Part shown: piece after piece, positions 49,727-58,928 of the stretch
Layout: the number at the start of each line of letters is the position of its first letter
How positions within the stretch are numbered: position 1 is the stretch's first letter
Assembly (NCBI RefSeq): GCF_001624695.1
Contig: NZ_JSEP01000002.1
Span: 248,001-312,000 of the forward strand
DNA from: Labrenzia sp. OB1
GTDB taxonomy: Bacteria > Pseudomonadota > Alphaproteobacteria > Rhizobiales > Stappiaceae
Reading direction: 5' to 3'
DNA: 64,000 bases
Notes under the pieces: model-generated
The model's input: only the letters and a program-made list of their open reading frames with translations
Databases searched by the model: none
What the model was told of the DNA's origin: nothing
Position numbers and translations under genes: made by a program

Positions 49727-51004
49727 TCACGCAAACCCCACAAGGGCCTTGCGCCGTTTGCCGACGGAGACCGACATCCGGTCGTTGGCCTGAAGGTCGC
49801 CGATGGCGATGCGGCGGCGGGGATCGTCGACGATCCGGTTGTTGAGGCGTACACCGCCGCCTTCCACCAGGCGGCGGGCTTCGCCGTTGGAGGCTGCAAA
49901 GCCGACGGCCACGACGACTTCCAGCAATCCCAGCCCCTCGGCCAGCGAGGCAAGCGGCAATGTGTGGGTCGGCTCCAGGATCTCGCCCTCGCCGGCGAAC
50001 AGCGCGTCGCCCTGCTGCAGCGCGGCGCGGGCTTCTTCCGGACCGTGGACGATATCGGTGACCTGGGTCGCCAGGATCTTCTTGGCCTCGTTCAGCTCCG
50101 CTCCCTGCAGCGCCGAAAGACGGGCGATCTCGCTCATCGGCAGCTCGGTGAAGAGCCGCAGGAACTTGCCGACATCGGCATCAGCCGTGTTGCGCCAGAA
50201 CTGCCAGAAGCCGAAAGGCGACAGGTGTTCAGGATGCAGCCAGACGGCGCCGGCGGCCGTCTTGCCCATCTTGGCGCCGCTCGCGGTGGTCAGCAGCGGA
50301 ACGGTGAGGCCGTGCAGCTTGTGCCCATCCCGGCGGCCGAGTTCGACGCCGTTGACTATATTGCCCCACTGGTCCGATCCGCCGACCTGCAGGACGCAGT
50401 CATGACGCCTGGCGAGTTCCAGGAAATCGACGGCCTGCAGCATCATGTAGCAGAATTCCAGCACGGTCAGCGGCATCTGGGCGTCGAGGCGCGATTTGAC
50501 GCTGTCGAAGGTCATCATCCGGTTCACGGTGAAGCGGGAGCCGTAGTCACGCAGGAATTCCAGGAAGCGGAACTCGTTCAGCCACTCGGCATTATTGACG
50601 AGCATCGCGCCATCGGGCCCTTCCATGTCAACGAGACGCTCCACGGACCGGCGGATCGTGGCGATATTCGCTGCGATCTGCCGCTCTTCCAGCATTGGCC
50701 GGGTGTCCTTTCGGAAACTCGGATCGCCGATCAGGCTGGTGCCGCCGCCCAATACGACAATCGGCCGGTGACCCAGCTTCTGCAGCCAGCGCATGGTCAT
50801 CAGCGGCATCAGGTGGCCGACATGCAGGCTGGCCGCCGTCGCGTCGAAGCCGGCATAGGCGGTCAGCGGTCCTTCGGAAAGCGTGCGGTCGAGCGCTTCG
50901 AGGTCCGTGCACTGATGCACGAGCCCGCGTTCCAGAAGCACGGCGAGCGCTTCCGATTTCAATCTGGTCGCCGGCTTGCCGGCTTCGATCATGTGGCTGG
51001 TCAT
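49727..51004 (-). CDS. tyrS: Tyrosyl-tRNA synthetase
   Basis: 425-residue class I synthetase that charges tRNA-Tyr. The HIGH-type motif is HVGHLMPLM and the KMSKS-type motif KMGKT. The tyrosine pocket includes YAGFDATAASLHVGH and FLELARRHDCVLQVGGSDQWGN. The C-terminal 65 residues form an S4 RNA-binding domain (NGEARRLVEGGGVRLNNRIVDDP). ATG 51004 (MTSHMIEAGK) is chosen because an upstream extension would run back across the leader terminator. The 5' leader carries a Tyr/Phe-codon-rich mini-ORF and a terminator, so expression is probably attenuated by tRNA-Tyr charging. Confidence 0.97.
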   Translation of the reverse strand: MTSHMIEAGKPATRLKSEALAVLLERGLVHQCTDLEALDRTLSEGPLTAYAGFDATAASLHVGHLMPLMTMRWLQKLGHRPIVVLGGGTSLIGDPSFRKDTRPMLEERQIAANIATIRRSVERLVDMEGPDGAMLVNNAEWLNEFRFLEFLRDYGSRFTVNRMMTFDSVKSRLDAQMPLTVLEFCYMMLQAVDFLELARRHDCVLQVGGSDQWGNIVNGVELGRRDGHKLHGLTVPLLTTASGAKMGKTAAGAVWLHPEHLSPFGFWQFWRNTADADVGKFLRLFTELPMSEIARLSALQGAELNEAKKILATQVTDIVHGPEEARAALQQGDALFAGEGEILEPTHTLPLASLAEGLGLLEVVVAVGFAASNGEARRLVEGGGVRLNNRIVDDPRRRIAIGDLQANDRMSVSVGKRRKALVGFA

Positions 51005-51051
51005 TTTCGATTTCCTGGGTTTCCCGCCAGGAAGCCAGGGTCCTGAAAACC

Positions 51052-51078
51052 AAAAAGCCGCCTGACGCTGCGGCTTTT
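51052..51078 (-). terminator. Attenuator terminator in the tyrS leader
   Basis: On the minus strand AAAAGCCGC (51070-51078), loop AGCGTCAG, GCGGCTTTT (51053-51061), with T continuing to 51052. It lies about 50 bases before the tyrS ATG. No promoter fits in the 48 bases between it and tyrS, so tyrS transcripts must pass through it. The 5' arm AGCCGC can instead pair with GCGGCT at the end of the leader ORF. Confidence 0.8.
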
Positions 51079-51103
51079 GAGGTTTCAAGAGGTGAACAAG
51101 ATC

Positions 51104-51169
51104 CTACGCAGCCGCCGGTATGTCGGTGACGTAATAAAAATACACAAAGGCTGCGCTCATCCTGATCAT
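51104..51169 (-). CDS. tyrS leader peptide (putative attenuation uORF)
   Basis: A 21-codon ORF starting ATG 51169 (or the in-frame ATG 51160) and ending TAG 51104. Its core reads AAFVYFYYVT: three Tyr codons (51131-51142) and two Phe codons within seven codons. Its last codons carry GCGGCT (51110-51115), the same sequence as the 3' arm of the downstream terminator. The predicted transcription start (about 51170) coincides with the first ATG and no Shine-Dalgarno precedes it, so translation may be leaderless, as reported for the Sinorhizobium trpL leader. A stall at Tyr codons would leave GCGGCT free to block the terminator. Confidence 0.7.
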   Translation of the reverse strand: MIRMSAAFVYFYYVTDIPAAA

Positions 51170-51176
51170 GGCATTT

Positions 51177-51205
51177 TAAATGCGCGACGGAGGACAGGAT
51201 GTCAA
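51177..51205 (-). promoter_or_regulatory. Predicted sigma-70 promoter of the tyrS leader
   Basis: On the minus strand a perfect TTGACA (51200-51205) with CATTTA 17 bases later (51177-51182), or ATTTAA at 18. The start site would fall at about 51170, next to the leader-peptide ATG. Confidence 0.6.
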
Positions 51206-51257
51206 GCCTGTTGTCGGCAGGTATCCGGTTGCCCGGTGCCCGGCTCCGGGATGAGGC

Positions 51258-51911
51258 TCAAGCGAATACGACCCCTGCCGCATCAAGCTGCCTTTTCAGG
51301 GGCGGCCATTTTTGCGGCGTGCTGCTCAGCGTCGCCGCTTCGCGGATCTCCACCCGATACCCCCTGGCAAGCGCGCCCTTGGCGGTGAGTTGAACACAAT
51401 GGCAGGTATCCAAGCCAATCAGGATCAGACGGCCGACGCGTTTTTTGTCAAGCCAGGCTTCGAAGTCGGCACAGGAGAACGTGTCACCGATGGATTTTTC
51501 GAACACGGGCGCATCACCGACATCAAGGGTATGGTCGAGCTTCAAGCCCTCCCGCCCCGGTGTACCGATGCCGCCGGCGGTCAGTTTCATTGCCGCAATG
51601 ACTGGCCAGTCCCGAAAAATGTTTTTCACGAAAACCACTTCATGGCCTTCGGCACGGGCGGCTTCTATCTCCCGATGGACCTCGGCAAGAGCCGCGTCGC
51701 GAAGAGCGGGATCAAAGCCGTTCCTGCCGGAATTGCGAGTAAAATCCTCCTGAATGTCAATCACGACCAGTGCCCGGTTCGGGCGGGCCTGGCTGTCGAT
51801 ATCAGCGCCTTTCGTCGGCGTTCCCAGTTTGCGCAGGCAATACCCGATACAAAACAACAGGCAGATCAGGCCAGACGCGGCCATGGTTATTGCAATCCAG
51901 TAGATGGACAT
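51258..51911 (-). CDS. Isochorismatase-family cysteine hydrolase, membrane-anchored
   Basis: 217 residues. One N-terminal membrane helix (WIAITMAASGLICLLFCIGYCL) precedes a cysteine-hydrolase domain whose catalytic triad is visible: Asp in VVIDIQEDF, Lys in VFEKSIGDTFS, Cys in LIGLDTCHCVQ. The membrane anchor is unusual for this otherwise soluble family. ATG 51911 is chosen because it opens directly into the helix. It lies 4 bases after a MarR gene and is surely co-transcribed. The substrate (isochorismate, nicotinamide, amides) is not readable. Confidence 0.88.
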   Translation of the reverse strand: MSIYWIAITMAASGLICLLFCIGYCLRKLGTPTKGADIDSQARPNRALVVIDIQEDFTRNSGRNGFDPALRDAALAEVHREIEAARAEGHEVVFVKNIFRDWPVIAAMKLTAGGIGTPGREGLKLDHTLDVGDAPVFEKSIGDTFSCADFEAWLDKKRVGRLILIGLDTCHCVQLTAKGALARGYRVEIREAATLSSTPQKWPPLKRQLDAAGVVFA

Positions 51912-51915
51912 GGGT

Positions 51916-52383
51916 TTACTCCAGGGCTCTTGGGAGATCCGGGTTGTCCTCGAATTCCGCAAAATGATCGAGCATCGCACAGAGCACACGCTGCGCGGAG
52001 CGAAGATCTTCTTCCGCGAACAATCCGCTGACCGCCTCGATCTCGTCATTCTCGCGTGCGCGGATCTCCCCGAAGCCGGACTGACCGGCCTCGGAGATCG
52101 CGAACAGAGGCGAACGCTTGTGAGCAGGATTGGCCCTGCGGTGGACCATTCCCTTTTTTTCCAGCTCGTTGACCATCAACTGAACCTGCTGGCGCGCCAG
52201 AAACAGCACGCGCCCCAGATCGGGAACCGACATCGGACCGGCTTCCTGCAACACTTCCAGAACGGCGCGCATGCCGACCGTGATACCGGTTCCGTCCAGT
52301 TTTGCTTCAACCGCCCGGGCAAGACGCCTGTGGACCGGCCGGATCAGACGGATGATTTCGTAGAGTTCAACAGACTTGCTCAT
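51916..52383 (-). CDS. MarR family transcriptional regulator
   Basis: 155-residue winged-helix regulator. The DNA-binding region is SVPDLGRVLFLARQQVQLMVNELEKKGMVHRRANPAHKRSPLFAISEAG, and the flanking helices give the usual MarR dimer. It starts the operon with the isochorismatase-like gene. Immediately upstream is an AT-rich stretch with three TGTCA/TGACA half-sites, so it probably represses itself and its partner until a small aromatic or related ligand binds. The ligand is unknown. Confidence 0.9.
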   Translation of the reverse strand: MSKSVELYEIIRLIRPVHRRLARAVEAKLDGTGITVGMRAVLEVLQEAGPMSVPDLGRVLFLARQQVQLMVNELEKKGMVHRRANPAHKRSPLFAISEAGQSGFGEIRARENDEIEAVSGLFAEEDLRSAQRVLCAMLDHFAEFEDNPDLPRALE

Positions 52384-52405
52384 ACCACCAACTTAACAAT
52401 TTAAT

Positions 52406-52430
52406 TGTCAAAATGACATTTTTATTGTCA
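52406..52430. promoter_or_regulatory. Candidate MarR operator with three half-sites
   Basis: TGTCA (52406-52410), TGACA (52414-52418) and TGTCA (52426-52430) form two overlapping inverted repeats, 23-47 bases upstream of the MarR ATG in a region where the promoter must lie. Confidence 0.5.
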
Positions 52431-52654
52431 TTTGTCCAGCAGCCTACCCGACCCACTTTTCAAGAAAATTGAAAGGCGATCCGGCAGTTATACCAGCCGC
52501 AATAAATAAGAACCTATTGGATGGCTTGTTCAGGCGGGCGATGTGGAAGACAACACCGGCAACTCGTTACCAAGGCTTTGCCGGGCGGGACTCAAGGTCC
52601 CGGCTCAAGACCGGGACAGCGCTGAGGATGGGGCTTTGCCAGGCCGCGACGGCC

Positions 52655-53239
52655 TCACGACAGGCCCAGGTCGTGCTCGCCCCGTTCCAGGATCAGAGGC
52701 ACGATCAGGTCCTCCTCGTCGTCCAGGTGGCGCATCAGGCCCGTGAGCAGCGTGTCGCTGACGGCCGCGTAATCGTCCGCCGCCCGGCGGATCCCGTCCC
52801 TACCACCCTGCTGCAATCGGCCGAGAAATGTGTTGGCGCTGCCGATGACGGTCTCAATACGGTGATGGATCAAGTCGTGATCGCCTTCCAGAAGCTCGAA
52901 ACCGGCGACCAGCCGCTTTTCCGCCTCCATGAAAACGGGGAAATAGTGCTCGTCCTCGATCATGTGATGATGATGCAACTCGGAAAGGAACTGTTGCAAG
53001 CGCGGCGCGAACAAGCCACCGAACTGTTTTGCCGCGACCCGCTCCTCGTGGAAATCGTCGAGCAGCGTGTCGAGCGTCCGACCGAGCTGGCGAAACCCGT
53101 TGTGGCGCGCGAGCCAGAATTCGGTCAACGGGCCAAGGTTCCGGTGTGAAGTCCAGTCCACCCGGGGATGATCCTTCAACAGATACAGCCACTCTTCAGG
53201 CAGTCCGGTCCGCTGGTCCAGATGCATCGGGTCGGTCAT
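52655..53239 (-). CDS. Hemerythrin HHE domain protein
   Basis: 194-residue four-helix-bundle protein with the di-iron ligand pattern of cytoplasmic hemerythrin-like proteins: His in ARHNGF, the dense LHHHHMIEDEHYFPVF, then GDHDLIHHRIETV and RHLDDEEDLIVPLILE. It may sense or store oxygen or nitric oxide, or repair Fe-S centres; the exact role is unknown. Start ATG 53239. It is monocistronic as far as can be seen, with dispersed repeats on both sides (52593-52640 and 53388-53625). Confidence 0.88.
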   Translation of the reverse strand: MTDPMHLDQRTGLPEEWLYLLKDHPRVDWTSHRNLGPLTEFWLARHNGFRQLGRTLDTLLDDFHEERVAAKQFGGLFAPRLQQFLSELHHHHMIEDEHYFPVFMEAEKRLVAGFELLEGDHDLIHHRIETVIGSANTFLGRLQQGGRDGIRRAADDYAAVSDTLLTGLMRHLDDEEDLIVPLILERGEHDLGLS

Positions 53240-53387
53240 GGTTTTCTTTCGCTTTCCCGGATGTCTCGCCTACGGTCCTTATAGCCCAATTCCGTCTGGC
53301 TTTAAGGAAACAGTGTGTTCAGCACAATTCCGGACTATCCGTCCTCACGCCTCCCCCCGCCGGCAGAAGCACGCGGCAAGACCGATT

Positions 53388-53625
53388 GCAGCGTCATTCC
53401 AGACATGTGCAGCAATGCTGCGCGCAGATCTGGAACCCAGCGCATATGGGCAACTGGCAGCGAGCACGAAACTCAAATAAGCACTTGAAATTATTCAATT
53501 AAGGCGCGCAATCGGCGCAGAATATGTCTGGAGTCCAGATCGGCCCTCGACTGGCGCCTCACTTGTCTGGAATGACGAAGTCGGGTGTGTCAGCAGTCTG
53601 GACCCCGGCCGAAGCCGGGGTTGCT
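53388..53625. repeat. Intergenic inverted-repeat element, second long copy
   Basis: The left arm contains GTCATTCCAGACATGTGCAG (from 53393) and the right arm CTTGTCTGGAATGACGAAGT (from 53562). The right arm continues through GCAGTCTGGACC to a GGCCGAAGCC hairpin. It is related to 28168-28446 and 15790-15857. It fills most of the gap between the hemerythrin gene and the gcvPB stop. Confidence 0.6.
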
Positions 53626-53651
53626 TTACGTATCGGCCGACTGCCTGCCGC

Positions 53652-55244
53652 CTATTCCGCCGCGGCCGGACTTACTTCAGCCGGTTCGGGTTCGGTCCAT
53701 TTCAGGACCGGCTTGCGGGCCGCAGCGGTTTCGTCCAGGCGGCGGCGCGGGGCCAGATAAGGCGCCCCGGAGAACCGGTCGGTTTCGCCGCGTTTGGCAC
53801 TCATGACCAGGTCGCGCATGGTGGCAATGAACAGGTCAAGCGCCGCCCGGCTTTCCGATTCCGTCGGCTCGATCAGCATGGCCCCGTGGACGACCAGCGG
53901 GAAATACATGGTCATCGGATGATAGCCCTCGTCGATCATCGCCTTGGCGAAATCGAGCGTCGTGACGCCGGTATCTTTCAGGAAGCTGTCATCGAACAGC
54001 ACCTCGTGCATGCAGGGACGCTCGCCGAAGGGAAGGCTCATCAGGTCCTGCAGGCCGACACGGATATAGTTGGCGTTGAGGACCGCGTCCTCGGAGGCCT
54101 GTTTCAAACCATCAGAACCATGGCTCATCATGTAGGAGAGCGCACGCACATACATGCCCATCTGACCATGGAAGGCCGTCATGCGGCCGAAGGGCTGCTC
54201 GCCATCCGTTGTCGCCGATGTGGTTTCGACCAATTCCAGCCCGCCGTCCGTCTTGCGGATGAAAGGCAGCGGCGCGAAAGGCGCCAGCCGTTCGGACAAG
54301 ACCACCGGACCGGAACCCGGACCACCGCCGCCATGAGGCGTGGAGAAGGTCTTGTGCAGGTTGATATGCATGGCATCGACGCCAAGATCCCCTGGACGGG
54401 CCTTGCCGACGATGGCGTTGAAGTTGGCGCCGTCGCAGTAGAAATAGGCGTCGGCGGCGTGGATCAGATCAGCGATCAGCTTGATGTCGCGCTCGAACAG
54501 CCCGCAGGTGTTCGGGTTGGTCAGCATTATGCCGGCGATATTGCCGGTATGTTCCTCGGCTGTCGCCTTGAGGGCGTCCAGATCGACCGTTCCGTCGTCC
54601 TTGGCGGCGATGGAGACGACCTTGTAGCCGAGCAGCGCGGCGGTTGCCGGGTTGGTGCCGTGGGCGCTCTCGGGCACCAGCACGATCTTCGGATCGCGGC
54701 CGGCGGCGGTATGGGCCGCCTTGATCGCCATCATGCCGCATAATTCGCCATGGGCGCCGGCTTTCGGGCTCATGGCGACAGCGGACATGTGGGTGGATAC
54801 CATCAGCCAGTGAGCCAGTTCGTCGATCAGCTCCAGCGCGCCCGGAACGGAAGAGACAGGCTGCAAGGGATGGATGTCGCCGAAGCCCGGCAGACGGGCC
54901 ATCTTCTCGTTCAGCCGCGGATTGTGCTTCATGGTGCACGAGCCGAGCGGATAGAGCCCGCTGTCGATCGCGTAGTTGTTGCGCGACAGGCGCACGTAGT
55001 GGCGCATGGCTTCCGGTTCGGCGAGACCGGGCAGACCGATCTCGTCCTGGCGCCGGTGGCCGCCGAGTTCGAATTGCACACCGTCGTCTTCGTCCAGATC
55101 GACACCGGTGGTTTCCAGCGATCCGAATTCGAAGATCAGCGGCTCTTCCATGTCTAGCCCGCGGTTGCCGGTGAAGGTCTTGGGATGGAAGGCTCCGTCC
55201 GCCTCGCCCGGTCTGGTCGGGCGTCCTTGCGTGTTCATGCTCAT
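53652..55244 (-). CDS. gcvPB: Glycine dehydrogenase (decarboxylating) subunit 2
   Basis: 530-residue C-terminal half of the split P-protein. The heterodimer with GcvPA decarboxylates glycine and loads the aminomethyl group onto lipoyl-GcvH. The PLP-binding lysine is in [22 protein letters not shown]. Further family segments are [16 protein letters not shown] and [19 protein letters not shown]. It overlaps the 3' end of gcvPA by 4 bases (ATGA), so the two are translationally coupled. It is the last gene of the gcv cluster. Confidence 0.97.
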   Translation of the reverse strand: MSMNTQGRPTRPGEADGAFHPKTFTGNRGLDMEEPLIFEFGSLETTGVDLDEDDGVQFELGGHRRQDEIGLPGLAEPEAMRHYVRLSRNNYAIDSGLYPLGSCTMKHNPRLNEKMARLPGFGDIHPLQPVSSVPGALELIDELAHWLMVSTHMSAVAMSPKAGAHGELCGMMAIKAAHTAAGRDPKIVLVPESAHGTNPATAALLGYKVVSIAAKDDGTVDLDALKATAEEHTGNIAGIMLTNPNTCGLFERDIKLIADLIHAADAYFYCDGANFNAIVGKARPGDLGVDAMHINLHKTFSTPHGGGGPGSGPVVLSERLAPFAPLPFIRKTDGGLELVETTSATTDGEQPFGRMTAFHGQMGMYVRALSYMMSHGSDGLKQASEDAVLNANYIRVGLQDLMSLPFGERPCMHEVLFDDSFLKDTGVTTLDFAKAMIDEGYHPMTMYFPLVVHGAMLIEPTESESRAALDLFIATMRDLVMSAKRGETDRFSGAPYLAPRRRLDETAAARKPVLKWTEPEPAEVSPAAAE

Positions 55245-56587
55245 GCCAGCACCTCCTTCAGCGCGCTCGCGAAGGCCGCGCGGTCTTCATCCGTGTTGAC
55301 TTCGGTCGAGGCGACCACCAGCAGATTGGCGACCTCCTTGCTGTCCGGCTCAAGCCGGGAGACCGGCAGCCCGGCGAGAATGCCGCGTTCGGCAAGCCGT
55401 TCCACCACCTCGCCGGCCGGTTTCGGCAGGGCAATGGTGAATTCGTTGAAATAGGCCGAATTCAGAACCTCGACGCTTTGAATGGCGGCGAGAAGTGTCT
55501 TCAGCTTCACCGCGTTGGCGTGGTTGATGCGGGCAAGTTTCGTCAGCCCCGCTTGCCCCAGCAGCGACATGTGGATGGTGAAGGCCAGACAACAAAGGCC
55601 GGAATTGGTGCAGATGTTCGACGTCGCCTTGTCACGCCTGATGTGCTGCTCGCGCGTGGACAGCGTCAGCACGAAACCGCGCTTGCCTTCCGCATCCACT
55701 GTTTCGCCGCACAGGCGTCCGGGCATCTGGCGGACATATTTCTGACGGGTGGCGAAGAGGCCAACATAGGGACCGCCGAAATTCAGGCCGTTGCCGATGG
55801 ACTGCCCCTCGCCGACCACGATATCCGCTCCCTGCGTTCCCGGCGGCTCGATAAGGCCGAGCGAGACCACTTCGGTGAAGACCGCGATCAGCAGGGCCTT
55901 GTGAGCGTGCACCTTTTCGGCAATCGGCTTCAGATCTATCAGTTGGCCGTAGAAGGACGGCGACTGGACCACAACGCAGGAGGTCTCGTCGTCGATCTGC
56001 GCAAGGATGTCCTCGGTGCCACCCGGGTCCGCAGGCAGGCTGACCACCTGGTCGCCGGCCATCGCCGACAGGCCCTCGACCACGGCGCGGTATTGCGGGT
56101 GCAGGCCGCCGGACAGCACCGCTTTGCTGCGCCGGGTGATCCGGTGGGCCATCAGCACGGCCTCGCCGGTTCCGGTGGAGCCGTCATACATGGAGGCGTT
56201 GGCCACATCCATGGCGGTCAGCCGCGCCACCTGGGTCTGGAACTCGAACAGGTACTGCAGCGTGCCTTGCGTGATTTCCGGCTGATAGGGCGTATAGGAC
56301 GTCAGGAATTCCGAGCGCTGGATCAGGTGATCGACGGTGGCCGGCACATGGTGCTTGTAGGCCCCTGCCCCGACAAAAAACGGAACGGATCCTGCAGACG
56401 TGTTCTTCGCGGCCATGGCGGAGAGCCTGCGCTCAACCTCCATTTCAGTGGCGCGTCCGGGAAGATCCAGAAGGTTATTGAGGCGGACATTTGCAGGAAT
56501 ATCCGCAAACAGGTCGTCAATCGAATCGACGCCGATCCGCGCGAGCATGTCGCTCCGGTCGGTATCGTTTAAAGGCAGGTAGCGCAT
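55241..56587 (-). CDS. gcvPA: Glycine dehydrogenase (decarboxylating) subunit 1
   Basis: 448-residue N-terminal half of the split P-protein of the glycine cleavage system. Typical segments are [50 protein letters not shown] and [30 protein letters not shown] 56587 has GGGAGC six bases upstream. It lies 235 bases after the OsmC-like gene; that gap contains a dispersed repeat, so read-through from the riboswitch promoter is likely but a local promoter is possible. Confidence 0.97.
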   Translation of the reverse strand: MRYLPLNDTDRSDMLARIGVDSIDDLFADIPANVRLNNLLDLPGRATEMEVERRLSAMAAKNTSAGSVPFFVGAGAYKHHVPATVDHLIQRSEFLTSYTPYQPEITQGTLQYLFEFQTQVARLTAMDVANASMYDGSTGTGEAVLMAHRITRRSKAVLSGGLHPQYRAVVEGLSAMAGDQVVSLPADPGGTEDILAQIDDETSCVVVQSPSFYGQLIDLKPIAEKVHAHKALLIAVFTEVVSLGLIEPPGTQGADIVVGEGQSIGNGLNFGGPYVGLFATRQKYVRQMPGRLCGETVDAEGKRGFVLTLSTREQHIRRDKATSNICTNSGLCCLAFTIHMSLLGQAGLTKLARINHANAVKLKTLLAAIQSVEVLNSAYFNEFTIALPKPAGEVVERLAERGILAGLPVSRLEPDSKEVANLLVVASTEVNTDEDRAAFASALKEVLA

Positions 56588-56711
56588 CAGGCAGCTCCCA
56601 AGAGTTAGAAAATCAGTAAGCCGGCGCAAGCTCAAATCTTCCGGTTCATTTTCCCCGGCGAACCACGCGGGACCCGGGACCAGTGAACCGGAAAACTCCC
56701 GGCTCAGGGCA

Positions 56712-56753
56712 CCCCGGTCCCGGCTTGGCGCTGAAGCGCCGTCCGGGATGACG
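56712..56753. repeat. Short dispersed intergenic repeat inside the gcv cluster
   Basis: CCCCGGTCCCGGCTTGGCGC, then TGAA and GCGCCGTCCGGGATGACGG, with an internal GGCGC/GCGCC hairpin. A related piece (GGTCCCGGCTCAAGACCGGGA) lies near 52600. Such 'CCGGGATGACG' units are probably scattered across the genome. Confidence 0.45.
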
Positions 56754-56822
56754 GAGGAAAGGCTTTGATGCCGTCCACAGCGATGGAACCGGCCGCATCA
56801 CCCGCGCGGCCAGATCCTGACT

Positions 56823-57308
56823 TCAAGGCGCGACCAGCTTCAGAGGCTCCGGTTCCACAACGATCTCGCACTTTACGGAATTGGCGATGAAGCAGATCTC
56901 ATGCGCCTTTTCGTGCAGATCGGTCAGCCATGTCGGATCCGGATCCTTGTCGGCGACCAGCGTGACGAGCGGACGCAGGACCACTTTGACGATCCCCATC
57001 TGGGCTCTCGCCACCCGGCGCATTTCGCCCTTTGCATCGTCCCGGTAACTGGCGACGTTGAAGCCTGCCCGACGGGCAAGATCCAGAAACGACATCATGT
57101 GGCAGGAAGAAATCGCCGCAACGAAGGCTTCTTCCGGATCGATGGCCGCCTCGACGGAATGCGGCAAGGGCACCACAGTCGGCGAGGAGCTTGCCGGGAC
57201 TTCCAGACCGCCGTCAAAGCGCCAGATATGCCCCCGGGAATACGCATTTGCCGCGTAGTCACCGTCGCATGCCCACTCTATCTGAGCCGAGTAATAATGC
57301 CCTGCCAT
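56823..57308 (-). CDS. OsmC family protein inserted in the glycine cleavage operon
   Basis: 161-residue OsmC/Ohr-fold protein, predicted to reduce organic or fatty-acid hydroperoxides with two cysteines. The peroxidatic Cys is in AAISSCHMMSFLDLARRAGF and the resolving Cys in HEICFIANSVKCEI. It starts 4 bases downstream of gcvH, so it is part of the riboswitch-controlled operon. I know of no established role for OsmC in glycine cleavage. A link to lipoyl or thiol chemistry would be speculation. Confidence 0.9.
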   Translation of the reverse strand: MAGHYYSAQIEWACDGDYAANAYSRGHIWRFDGGLEVPASSSPTVVPLPHSVEAAIDPEEAFVAAISSCHMMSFLDLARRAGFNVASYRDDAKGEMRRVARAQMGIVKVVLRPLVTLVADKDPDPTWLTDLHEKAHEICFIANSVKCEIVVEPEPLKLVAP

Positions 57309-57312
57309 GACG

Positions 57313-57684
57313 TCACAAAGTCCCCACGTATGCCTTGTAGGCAGCCTCGTCCAGCAGGTCCGAAAGCTGGTCGGGGTTCCCGACCTTCATCTTCAGGAAC
57401 CATGCTCCGCCTTCAGGGTCTTCGTTGACCTTTGCCGGTTCGTCGGCCAGCACGGCGTTGGCCTCGACCACTTCACCGTCGATCGGCGCATAGACCTCAC
57501 TGGCGGCCTTGACCGATTCGACAACGGCGGCTTCATCGCCCTGGGACATTTCCCTGCCGGCTTCCGGCAGTTCGACATAAACCACATCGCCAAGCTGTTC
57601 CTGGGCATAGGCGGTGATGCCGACCGTGGCGATATCGCCTTCGACGGAAATCCACTCGTGGTCCTTGGAGTAATAGATGGTCAT
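57313..57684 (-). CDS. gcvH: Glycine cleavage system H protein
   Basis: 123-residue lipoyl carrier that shuttles the aminomethyl group between P, T and L proteins. The lipoylated lysine is in [23 protein letters not shown], and the N-terminal [21 protein letters not shown] is family-typical. Start ATG 57684, 24 bases after the gcvT stop codon. The L protein (lipoamide dehydrogenase) is not encoded nearby. Confidence 0.97.
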   Translation of the reverse strand: MTIYYSKDHEWISVEGDIATVGITAYAQEQLGDVVYVELPEAGREMSQGDEAAVVESVKAASEVYAPIDGEVVEANAVLADEPAKVNEDPEGGAWFLKMKVGNPDQLSDLLDEAAYKAYVGTL

Positions 57685-57708
57685 TGCTGTGCGTCCATTT
57701 CAGAAAAA

Positions 57709-58860
57709 TCAGGATTTGGGTTTGCGGTAATAACGGTTCGGAACGAAGGGCATGTCGGCGACGGTTGCCGGCAGCCGCCGGCCCCGCACGATCAGCTCAA
57801 GAGCGGTGCCGGCGCCGGAATGTTCAACGGGCACATAGCCCATTGCGATGGGAGCGCCCACGGTAGGGGCAAACCCTCCTGAGGTCACCGTGCCGACCAC
57901 CGGTCCGTCCGGCAAGGCGACCTCGGCCCCTTCGCGGGCGGGCGCCTTGCCGTCGAGGCGCAGGCCGACCCGGACCCGTCCGGGGCCGTCCTTCAATTCT
58001 TCCTGAATGCGATCGTCTCCGGGGAACCCACCTTCTTCCCGGCGCCGTTTCTGCATGCAGAAGGTGATCGCACCTTCCACAGGAGAGGTGGTCTCGTCGA
58101 TATCGTGACCGTAGAGGCAGAGCCCGGCCTCAAGGCGCAGACTGTCGCGGGCGCCAAGCCCGATGGCGTCAACACGATCATCAGCCAGAAGCGCGCGCGC
58201 GATCGCCTCAGCAGCCCCGGCGGCAACCGAAATCTCCACACCGTCCTCGCCTGTATACCCGGCGCGGCCGATGTGGCAGTCGATGCCGTCGAATTCCATG
58301 GATGCAGCGGACATGAAGGCAAGGTCGGCCACGGCGGGTGCATGGGCGGCGACGGCAGCGACCGCTTCGGGTCCCTGAACCGCGATCAGCGCGCGGTCCT
58401 CGACCACATGCAGTTGCACATTTTCAGGCAGTCTTGCGCGAAAATGTGCGTAATCCACGTCCTTGCGCGCGGCGTTGACCACCAGCATCAGCTTGCCGTC
58501 ATCGGCCTCGGAGATGGAACGGGTGACCATGAGATCATCGATGATGCCGCCCTCGTCATTGAGCAGCACCGAATAGCGCTGACGGCCATAGCCGAGTTCG
58601 ACGAAATTGGACGGAGTTAGAGCCTCCAGGGCGCGGGCGGTCGTCTCATGATCCGGACCGGCGAGAAATGCCTGTCCCATATGAGAGACATCGAACAACC
58701 CGGCCTTGGACCGGGTTTGCAGATGCTCGGCCATGATGCCGGCCTTGTATTGAACCGGCATGGAATAGCCCGCGAAAGGCACCATCCTGGCACCCAGTTC
58801 CACATGAAGGTCATGAAGAGGCGTTTGTTTGAGATCGGTCTCTGCAGCGGCATCCGCCAT
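57709..58860 (-). CDS. gcvT: Glycine cleavage system T protein (aminomethyltransferase)
   Basis: 383 residues. The enzyme moves the methylene group from aminomethyl-lipoyl GcvH to tetrahydrofolate, releasing ammonia. Key parts are LGARMVPFAGYSMPVQYKAGIMAEHLQTRSKAGLFDVSHMGQ, the folate-site GLGARDSLRLEAGLCLYGHDID and the C-terminal GTVTSGGFAPTVGAPIAMGYV. ATG 58860 is chosen because the in-frame sequence upstream is the riboswitch. It is the first gene of gcvT-gcvH-osmC-gcvPA-gcvPB. Confidence 0.97.
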   Translation of the reverse strand: MADAAAETDLKQTPLHDLHVELGARMVPFAGYSMPVQYKAGIMAEHLQTRSKAGLFDVSHMGQAFLAGPDHETTARALEALTPSNFVELGYGRQRYSVLLNDEGGIIDDLMVTRSISEADDGKLMLVVNAARKDVDYAHFRARLPENVQLHVVEDRALIAVQGPEAVAAVAAHAPAVADLAFMSAASMEFDGIDCHIGRAGYTGEDGVEISVAAGAAEAIARALLADDRVDAIGLGARDSLRLEAGLCLYGHDIDETTSPVEGAITFCMQKRRREEGGFPGDDRIQEELKDGPGRVRVGLRLDGKAPAREGAEVALPDGPVVGTVTSGGFAPTVGAPIAMGYVPVEHSGAGTALELIVRGRRLPATVADMPFVPNRYYRKPKS

Positions 58861-58928
58861 GAACGGTCCTCGTCTCGGGGTTGCGCAGTCCCAGACCGTC
58901 CTTTCGGGACCCGGCCTGTCTGCACCCC

